Shown: one piece after another, positions 1 through 4,857 of the stretch
Layout: every line of letters begins with the position of its first letter
How positions within the stretch are numbered: position 1 is the first letter of the stretch
Assembly (NCBI GenBank): GCA_019236545.1
Contig: JAFAIV010000370.1
Span: forward strand, 1-8,726
Direction: 5' to 3'
Length of the DNA stretch: 8,726 nucleotides
From: Actinomycetota bacterium
GTDB lineage: Bacteria; Actinomycetota; Thermoleophilia; Gaiellales; Gaiellaceae
Notes under the pieces: model-generated
Told to the model about the DNA's origin: nothing
Databases searched by the model: none
What the model saw: the letters and a program-made list of their open reading frames with translations, nothing else
Program-made: the position numbers and the translations under genes

Positions 1-329
1 AGCATCCTCGGGATGGCAGCACGGTTTGCGAAGAAGACGCCGTCGAGGTTGATCGCGTGGACGCGGTGCCACTCCTCGTCGGGGACGTCGACGGTGTGGA
101 GCGAGTCGCCGCCGACGCCGGCGCAGCAGACGAGGACGTCGAGACGCGGCAGCTCCGCGACCGCTGCGTTCAGCTGCGCCGAGTCCCGGACGTCCTGGCC
201 GTTCGCCAGGTCGAAGACGTGCACGTCGGCGCCGCCCGCGCGCAGCCGCTCGACCGTCGCGGCGCCGATGCCGCTCGCGCCGCCCGTGACGAGCGCGACG
301 CGGCCCGCGAAGTCGTAATGGTTCGCCAC
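1..329 (-). CDS. Short-chain dehydrogenase/reductase (SDR), N-terminal part, cut by window edge
   Basis: NAD(P)-dependent oxidoreductase of the classical SDR family; only the first 109 codons are in the window. The reading frame begins at a GTG (327-329) giving MANHYDFAGRVALVTG. Seen directly: the Rossmann glycine motif TGGASGIG at residues 15-22; an aspartate at the end of the second strand (VHVFD, D40), which in this family usually means NAD(H) rather than NADP(H); the NNAG-type structural motif as CCAG (68-71), with both asparagines replaced by cysteine; and the helix-4 asparagine in HAIN (N94). The catalytic Ser-Tyr-Lys lies beyond the edge, so the substrate cannot be judged. An upstream ATG at 337 is out of frame. 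The gene diverges from the B12-dependent dehydratase operon and could act on an alcohol or aldehyde of the same pathway; that link is inferred from position only. There is no good Shine-Dalgarno at normal spacing. Confidence 0.88.
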   Translation of the reverse strand, partial: MANHYDFAGRVALVTGGASGIGAATVERLRAGGADVHVFDLANGQDVRDSAQLNAAVAELPRLDVLVCCAGVGGDSLHTVDVPDEEWHRVHAINLDGVFFANRAAIPRM

Positions 330-357
330 GAGGGCATTTCTATACCTTTTGCGAATC
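330..357. promoter_or_regulatory. Compact divergent promoter region between SDR and dehydratase operon
   Basis: This short A+T-rich island, in a region otherwise rich in G+C, holds the self-complementary core TATA at 341-344. Read on the plus strand it gives TATACC (341-346) or TACCTT (343-348) as a -10 candidate, 9-11 bases before the GTG at 358. Read on the minus strand it gives TATAGA (346-341), 9-11 bases before the GTG at 329. Neither gene has a convincing Shine-Dalgarno sequence at normal spacing, so both transcripts may be leaderless or nearly so. I cannot recognise -35 elements. This is inference from base composition and spacing. Confidence 0.4.
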
Positions 358-753
358 GTGCTGGATGCGAACCGCGACTACCCGCTCGGCACGCGTCGCC
401 CCGACCTCCTAAGCTCGCCCACGGGCCGGCCGTTCCAGGAGCTCGCCCTCGGGGACGACGTCGACCGCGCCGACCTGCGCGCGACGCCGGAGACGCTCCG
501 GTTGCAGGCCGAGGTGGCGCGCGGAGCGAGCCGCCCGCAGCTCGCGGACAACCTCGTTCGCGCCGCCGAGCTCGCGTCCATCCCGGACGACACGATCCTC
601 GAGATCTACACCGCGCTCCGCCCGCGTCGCTCGACCGCGGCCGAGCTGGAGGCCTGGGCGACGCGGCTGGAGGAGCTCGGCGCCCCGTCGAACGCGGCCT
701 TCGTCCGCGAGGCGGCGGCGGTCTACGCGGAGCGGGGGATCCTTGCCGTCTGA
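358..753 (+). CDS. Coenzyme B12-dependent diol/glycerol dehydratase, small (gamma) subunit
   Basis: Small subunit of the adenosylcobalamin-dependent diol/glycerol dehydratase (family of PduE/DhaE), which with the large and medium chains converts 1,2-diols or glycerol to aldehydes. Family landmarks, counted from the GTG at 358: DYPLGTRRPD near residue 7, SPTGRP near 20, ATPETLRLQAEVA in the middle, the strongly conserved IPDDTILEIYTALRPRRS around 75-92, and NAAFVREAA near the C-terminus. From this GTG the protein is 131 residues; a TTG at 349 would add three. The length resembles glycerol dehydratase DhaE (about 140) rather than PduE (about 173), because the N-terminal microcompartment-targeting extension is absent. 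The DYPL motif just after the start supports a complete N-terminus. Its stop overlaps the next gene by 11 bases, so translation is probably coupled. Being first in the operon is unusual, since large-medium-small is the usual order. It could equally be called pduE or dhaE, so no symbol is given. Confidence 0.9.
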   Translation: MLDANRDYPLGTRRPDLLSSPTGRPFQELALGDDVDRADLRATPETLRLQAEVARGASRPQLADNLVRAAELASIPDDTILEIYTALRPRRSTAAELEAWATRLEELGAPSNAAFVREAAAVYAERGILAV

Positions 754-2980
754 GCGCTCCGCCCGGTTCGAGCACCGCGAGGAACTCGAGCTCCGCCGCG
801 AGCTGCTGATCGAGCCGCTCCCCGAGCTCGGCCTCGTCGCGATGGACGGCCCGAACGACCCCGCGCCGTCGCTCGTCGTCGAGGACGGCCGCGTGGTCGA
901 GCTCGACGGCCGCCGCGAGCAGGATTGGGACGCGCTCGACTGGTTCGTCGCGCGCTACGGGATCGACCCCGAGGCGGCGGCCGAGGCAAGCGCGCTCTCG
1001 GACGACGAGCTGGCGCGGATGCTCGTGGACGTCGACGTCCCGCGCGAGCGGCTCGTCCGGCTCTCGCGCGGCCTTTCGCCCGCGCGGCTCGCGCGCGTCG
1101 TCGGGCTGCTCGACCCGGTCGAGCTGATGTTCGCGCTGAAGAAGCTCCGCGCACGGCGCGCGCCCGCGAACCAGGCGCACGTCACGAACCTGAAGGAGAA
1201 CCCGGCGCTGCTCGCCGCCGACGCCGCCGAGGCCGCCGCCCGCGGCTTCGCCGAGATCGAGACGACGGTCGGCGTGTCGCGGTACGCGCCCCTGAACGCG
1301 CTCGCGATCCTGATCGGCTCCCAGACCGGCCGCCCCGGCGTCCTCACGCAGTGCGCGGTCGAGGAGCGGCTCAACCTCCGCCTCGCGTACCAGGGCCTCG
1401 TCACGTACGCGGAGACCCTCTCCGTCTACGGCACGGAGACGGTCTTCGTCGACGGCGACGACACGCCGTGGTCGAAGGCGTTCCTCGCGAGCGCGTACGC
1501 GTCGCGCGGGGTCAAGGTGCGCTTCACCTCCGGCGGCGGCTCGGAGGCGCTGATGGGCGAGTCCGAGGGCAAGTCGATGCTCTACCTCGAGGCGCGCTGC
1601 CTCTCGCTCGTGCGCGCCGCGGGCTCGCAGGGCGTCCAGAACGGCTCGATCTCGTGCGTCGCCCTCGTGCTCAGCGTGCCCGGCGGCACGCGCGAGATCC
1701 TGGCCGAGAACGTCCTCGCCGCCTGGCTCGACCTCGAGGTCGCGTCCGGCAACGACGCGATCGCGAGCCACTCGCAGATCCGCAAGACCGCGAAGCTCAT
1801 GGGTCAGTTCCTGCCCGGGACGGACTTCGTCACGAGCGGCTACTCGCTGATGCCGCGCTACGACAACATGTTCGGCGGCGGCAACTACGACGCCGACGAC
1901 CTCGAGGAGTGGCTGACGATCCAGCGCGACTGGCAGGTCGACGCGGGGATCGAGCCGGTCGACGAGCCGACGCTCCTGGCCGTGCGCGAGCGGGCGGCGC
2001 GGGCGGCGCAGGCGGTTTGGGAGGCGTTCGGCTTCCCGCCGATCACCGACGAGGAGGTCGAGCTCGCGGTCCGCTGCCAGGACTCGCGCGACCTGCCCGA
2101 CCGCGACCGCGCGGCCGACGTGCTGGCGGCCGACCGGATGCTCGCGGAGCAGCTCTCCGGGCTCGACGTCGCCCGAGCCCTGGCCGACCGCGGCTTCGGC
2201 GACGTGGCGGAGGCGATCTTCGCGATGCAGAAGCAGCGGGTCGCCGCGGACTACCTTCAGACCTCGGCGATCGTCGGCCCGGACGGCGTCGTCGTCTCGG
2301 CCGTGAACGACCCGAACCGCTACGCCGGACCGGGCACGGGCTACGCGCTGGAGGGCGAGCGCTGGCAGCGCCTGCAGCGCCTGCCGTACACGGTCGACGC
2401 CCGCCTGCTCGGCGCGCCGGAGGGCGCGACGAAGGTGGTCGAGGAGCTCCATGTTTCCAATATGGGCAACGAACCGGACGAGGTCGTCGTCGCGGTCGGG
2501 CCGGCGTTCGGGGACGCGCTGACGGAGACGATCAACGGCCTGCCGCACGACGCCGTCCTCGCCGCGATCCTCGACGGCATCCGCGAGGAGGGCGGGACGC
2601 CGCGCGTCGTCCGGATCCGCCGCAGCTCCGACGTCGCCTTCATCGGCCACGACGGCGCGCTCCTCTCGGGCAGCGGCGTCGCGGTCGGACTCCAGTCGAA
2701 GGGCACCGCGCTCATCCATCGCGCCGACCTGCAGCCGCTCGACAACCTCGAGCTGTTCGGGATGGCGCCGTCGCTGACGCTCGAGTCGTATCGCCAGATC
2801 GGCCGCAACGCCGCCGGCTACGCGCTCGGCCGCGCGGTCGCGCCCGTGCCGACGGTGCTCGACAACTACGCGCGGGCGAAGCTGATCGTCCGCACGACGC
2901 TCCTGCACGCGCGCGAGACGGCCGAGGTCGACCGGCTCGCGCCGCCGGTCGACCTCGCGCCTGTCGCTGTCGGCGTCTAG
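743..2980 (+). CDS. B12-dependent diol/glycerol dehydratase, fused large + medium subunits
   Basis: Catalytic and cobalamin-binding chains of the radical diol/glycerol dehydratase in one 745-residue protein. Residues 1 to about 552 match the PduC/DhaB large subunit (LVAMDGPNDPAPS, RRAPANQAHVTN, GRPGVLTQC, DGDDTPWSKAFLAS, GKSMLYLEARC, FLPGTDF, YAGPGTGYALEGERW). Residues about 578-745 match the medium subunit PduD (DEVVVAVGPAFG, SSDVAFIGHDG, SGSGVAVGLQSKGT, NLELF, LTLESYRQIGRNA). The active-site residues I recall for Klebsiella oxytoca PduC (His143, Glu170, Glu221, Gln296, Asp335, Ser362) appear here as H146, E173, E224, Q299, D338 and S365, a constant +3 offset, so the enzyme should be active. 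The linker of about 25 residues replaces the medium subunit's N-terminal targeting peptide. I chose the TTG at 743, behind a G-rich Shine-Dalgarno (734-738), because the family's first 30 residues would be lost from the ATG at 842. The substrate (propanediol, glycerol or other diol) is not determined. No reactivase gene is visible. Confidence 0.92.
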   Translation: MPSERSARFEHREELELRRELLIEPLPELGLVAMDGPNDPAPSLVVEDGRVVELDGRREQDWDALDWFVARYGIDPEAAAEASALSDDELARMLVDVDVPRERLVRLSRGLSPARLARVVGLLDPVELMFALKKLRARRAPANQAHVTNLKENPALLAADAAEAAARGFAEIETTVGVSRYAPLNALAILIGSQTGRPGVLTQCAVEERLNLRLAYQGLVTYAETLSVYGTETVFVDGDDTPWSKAFLASAYASRGVKVRFTSGGGSEALMGESEGKSMLYLEARCLSLVRAAGSQGVQNGSISCVALVLSVPGGTREILAENVLAAWLDLEVASGNDAIASHSQIRKTAKLMGQFLPGTDFVTSGYSLMPRYDNMFGGGNYDADDLEEWLTIQRDWQVDAGIEPVDEPTLLAVRERAARAAQAVWEAFGFPPITDEEVELAVRCQDSRDLPDRDRAADVLAADRMLAEQLSGLDVARALADRGFGDVAEAIFAMQKQRVAADYLQTSAIVGPDGVVVSAVNDPNRYAGPGTGYALEGERWQRLQRLPYTVDARLLGAPEGATKVVEELHVSNMGNEPDEVVVAVGPAFGDALTETINGLPHDAVLAAILDGIREEGGTPRVVRIRRSSDVAFIGHDGALLSGSGVAVGLQSKGTALIHRADLQPLDNLELFGMAPSLTLESYRQIGRNAAGYALGRAVAPVPTVLDNYARAKLIVRTTLLHARETAEVDRLAPPVDLAPVAVGV

Positions 2981-3163
2981 CTACGCGCCGGGCTTGCCGG
3001 CGACGCCCCAGTGCTTCGGGGAGACGCCCTGGACGATGACCTGGATGTGGTCAGGTGAGGCGCCGGAGGACTCCGCCAGCGCCTTCGTCATCGCCTCGAT
3101 GATCCTGGGGACCGACTCCTCGGTCACCCGCGAGTCGTAGAGCTTCACGTCCACCCACGGCAT
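2981..3163 (-). CDS. 4-oxalocrotonate tautomerase-family protein, copy A
   Basis: A 60-residue protein of the tautomerase superfamily, whose members use an N-terminal proline, exposed after methionine removal, as a general base. Seen: Met-Pro start, Arg at mature position 11 (PWVDVKLYDSR), and the HWG motif near residue 50 at the place of Phe50 of 4-oxalocrotonate tautomerase. At the position of Arg39 the sequence reads HIQVI, so glutamine replaces arginine. Typical members are about 60 residues and form hexamers. It is the last gene of the minus-strand operon, one base after copy B, and has the strongest ribosome site there. Its stop codon abuts the stop of the convergent dehydratase gene with no base between. 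It probably acts on an unsaturated keto or hydroxy acid made upstream in the pathway; the exact reaction is unknown. Confidence 0.85.
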   Translation of the reverse strand: MPWVDVKLYDSRVTEESVPRIIEAMTKALAESSGASPDHIQVIVQGVSPKHWGVAGKPGA

Positions 3164-3164
3164 C

Positions 3165-3365
3165 TCAGTCTCCTCCTTCGTCCCAGGGCTTTCCGTTGCG
3201 ACCCCAGCGGTGGGCGTCGTGGCCCTCCACGATCACCCACGTGTGCGACTTCAGCTCGGGCGCCTCGAGCACCTCGAGCAGCGTCTCGGTCATCCGGTCG
3301 ATGAGCTTGGACTCGAGCTCCGGGGTGAGCCGGCGCTCGAACAGCTCGACGCGAACGAGCGGCAT
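3165..3365 (-). CDS. 4-oxalocrotonate tautomerase-family protein, copy B
   Basis: A 66-residue tautomerase-superfamily protein. Seen: Met-Pro start, Arg at mature position 11 (PLVRVELFERR), a central helix, then SHTWVIVEG and HRWGRNGKPW, where Trp sits at the position of Arg39 and Trp again at that of Phe50. The tryptophan at the Arg39 position is, as I recall, common in uncharacterised tautomerase-like proteins. It is clearly a relative of copy A but divergent: they share the frame Pro, Arg11, Trp-Gly and a Gly-Lys-Pro near the end, and little else. The gene follows the cupin by three bases and precedes copy A by one. The pair could form homohexamers with different roles, or one heterohexamer as in trans-3-chloroacrylic acid dehalogenase. 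The function is inferred from family only. Confidence 0.83.
   Translation of the reverse strand: MPLVRVELFERRLTPELESKLIDRMTETLLEVLEAPELKSHTWVIVEGHDAHRWGRNGKPWDEGGD
3170..3178 (-). promoter_or_regulatory. Strong Shine-Dalgarno for tautomerase copy A
   Basis: On the minus strand this reads AAGGAGGAG, ending six bases before the ATG at 3163. It lies inside the last codons of tautomerase copy B (DEGGD). It is the best ribosome-binding site in the operon and fixes the start of copy A, whereas copy B has only a weak GGAG about 12 bases upstream. Copy A may therefore be made in excess of copy B. Confidence 0.7.
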
Positions 3366-3368
3366 GGC

Positions 3369-3770
3369 TCAGCGCTCCACGTGGGTCGAGCCGCCGTCCG
3401 GGCCGAGCACGAGGTCGCGGTCCTTGTCCGGCACGTGGTCGAGCGGCACCGGGGCGAGCGCCTCCATGAACGTCACGCCGCCCTCCGAGTAGAGCTTGTG
3501 GTGCAGGCCGCGGTTCACGACGACGACGTCGCCGGGGCGGAGCGTCTTCGTCTCGTCCTCGATCGTCATCTCGACCTCGCCCTCGATCACGAGCATGACC
3601 TGCTCCGAGTGCTCGTGCGCGTGCCACGGCACCTGCTTGCCGGGCTCGTACTGCACGCGGCAGAGGAGCACCTGCTCGCCGCCGATCGCGTGGAGCCGGA
3701 CTCCTTCGACGAACTCGAAGGAGTCCACTCCGTTCCACGTCCCGAAGGGGCTGGGCCTAAGGCTCGACAC
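3369..3770 (-). CDS. Small single-domain cupin protein
   Basis: A 133-residue cupin. Motif 1 is present as PGKQVPWHAHEHSEQVMLVI followed by EG (residues 43-64), with likely metal ligands H50, H52 and E56. Motif 2 is RPGDVVVVNRGLHHKLYS (78-95), with H90 or H91 as the fourth ligand. The metal site is complete, so it may be an enzyme (dioxygenase, isomerase or decarboxylase) or a small-molecule-binding protein; the family does not tell which. There is no DNA-binding domain, so it is not a typical cupin regulator. The GTG at 3770 lies seven bases after GAGGGG and overlaps the C-terminal molybdenum subunit gene by 14 bases, so it is translated from the same operon. Position between a molybdenum hydroxylase and two tautomerases suggests a catabolic step on the hydroxylated product. 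Confidence 0.82.
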   Translation of the reverse strand: MSSLRPSPFGTWNGVDSFEFVEGVRLHAIGGEQVLLCRVQYEPGKQVPWHAHEHSEQVMLVIEGEVEMTIEDETKTLRPGDVVVVNRGLHHKLYSEGGVTFMEALAPVPLDHVPDKDRDLVLGPDGGSTHVER

Positions 3771-4857
3771 CCCAGTACCCCTCCCCGCCGTTCGACGAGA
3801 CCGTCCGCACGGACAGCTGCTCGTCGAAGATCACGCGCTTGCCGTCGCGCCGCGGCTCGGCCTTCGCCTTCAGCGCCGCGAGAACGCGGTCCGGCGTCGC
3901 CGGCATCTCCGTCACCCACACGCCGACCGCGTCGTGGATCGCGTTCGCGATCGCCGGCGGCTGCGCGTTGTTCGCCATCTCGCCGATCGCCTTCGCCCCG
4001 AACGGGCCGTCGGCGGACGGGTTCTCGATGATGACGTTGTCGAGCTCCGGCAGGTCGGCGAACGCCGGCCCGAGATACGCGCCGAACTCGCCCCCGCGAT
4101 GGTCGACCGACGGGTAGTACGGGTAGCTGTTCTCCAGCAGCCCGAGCCCGAGGCCCATGATCGCGCCGCCCTCGATCTGGCCCTCGACGAGCAGCGGGTT
4201 GATCGCCCGGCCGACGTCGTAGACCTGGACCATCTTCAGGACGGTCACCTCGCCCGTCTCGTCGTCCACCTCGACGTCGGCGACGCAGGCCGCGTACGAG
4301 ATCGCCGAGTGCGGCTCGATCTCCACCTGGCCGGTCGCGTCGTCGACGTCGGCGAACGGCTTGAGCGCCGTCGAGGAGCCGCTGATCAGCTCGCCGTAGT
4401 TGTACGTCGCCGCGCCGGCGACGTCCGCCACGCCGATCTTCTTCTGCGGCGAGCCCTTCGCCAGCACCTCGCCGTCGGCGATCTCGAGGTCGGACGGGTC
4501 GATCTCCAGCTCCTTCGACGCGATGTCGAGGATCCGCTCCCGCACCCGCTCGGCCGCGAGACGCACGGCGTTGCCGCCGATGAACGTGCCGCGCGACGCG
4601 AACGTGCCCGTGCAGACCGCGGAGGAGTCGGTGTTCGTGTTGTCCATCGTCACCCAGTCGTAGGGCACGCCGAGCGTGTCCGCGACGATCTGCGTGTGGA
4701 CGGTCTTCGAGCCCTGGCCGATGTCGACCGTCCCCGAGAAGACGTCGACGCGGCCGTCCGGCTTCAGCTTGATCCAGGCCTGCGACGGGTCGCCGTTCTG
4801 GTTCATGCCGGTCGGGTACTCGATGGTCGCGAAGCCGCGACCCCGGTGCTTCGCCAT
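3757..4857 (-). CDS. Molybdenum hydroxylase, C-terminal molybdopterin subunit (NdhM-like half)
   Basis: The second half of a xanthine-dehydrogenase-family molybdopterin subunit, here a separate 366-residue protein. It matches the second Moco-binding domain: HRGRGFATIEYPTG at 4-17, the cofactor loop VDIGQGSKTV (44-53), TFASRGTFIGGNAVRLAAE (85-103), YDVGRAINPLLVEGQIEGG (213-231), and the segment FGAKAIGEMANNAQPPAIAN (286-305), whose E293 corresponds to the catalytic glutamate of the family. The usual GEPP form is replaced by GEMANNAQPP, so the pocket may differ from purine dehydrogenases. The ATG at 4857-4855 shares one base with the stop of the N-terminal half (TGATG) and lies in another frame. 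The split matches nicotinate dehydrogenase NdhL/NdhM of Eubacterium barkeri (50 and 37 kDa), so it is probably natural rather than damage. Both halves must associate to hold one cofactor. The substrate is unknown. Confidence 0.88.
   Translation of the reverse strand: MAKHRGRGFATIEYPTGMNQNGDPSQAWIKLKPDGRVDVFSGTVDIGQGSKTVHTQIVADTLGVPYDWVTMDNTNTDSSAVCTGTFASRGTFIGGNAVRLAAERVRERILDIASKELEIDPSDLEIADGEVLAKGSPQKKIGVADVAGAATYNYGELISGSSTALKPFADVDDATGQVEIEPHSAISYAACVADVEVDDETGEVTVLKMVQVYDVGRAINPLLVEGQIEGGAIMGLGLGLLENSYPYYPSVDHRGGEFGAYLGPAFADLPELDNVIIENPSADGPFGAKAIGEMANNAQPPAIANAIHDAVGVWVTEMPATPDRVLAALKAKAEPRRDGKRVIFDEQLSVRTVSSNGGEGYWGVEP

Noticed and set aside
330..357. Cobalamin riboswitch controlling the B12-dependent dehydratase
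   Set aside because: The spacer is under 30 bases, far too short for a cobalamin riboswitch, and no B12-box-like sequence is present.
842..844. ATG as start of the fused dehydratase
   Set aside because: It corresponds to an internal Met in the family (AMDGPNDP). Using it would remove about 33 conserved N-terminal residues; the TTG at 743 fits better.
170..2908. A 912-codon open frame on the minus strand opposite the dehydratase genes
   Set aside because: It is rich in Arg, Ala and Asp with no recognisable domain, and it lies exactly antisense to two genes with clear homology. Long antisense frames are expected in G+C-rich coding DNA.
2971..2990. Bidirectional Rho-independent terminator at the convergent junction
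   Set aside because: The stem is only five pairs plus a possible wobble, and no T run follows on either strand.
925..3039. A 704-codon plus-strand frame overlapping the fused dehydratase gene
   Set aside because: Low-complexity Arg/Ala/Gly translation shifted by one base from a frame with conserved active-site residues; a composition shadow.
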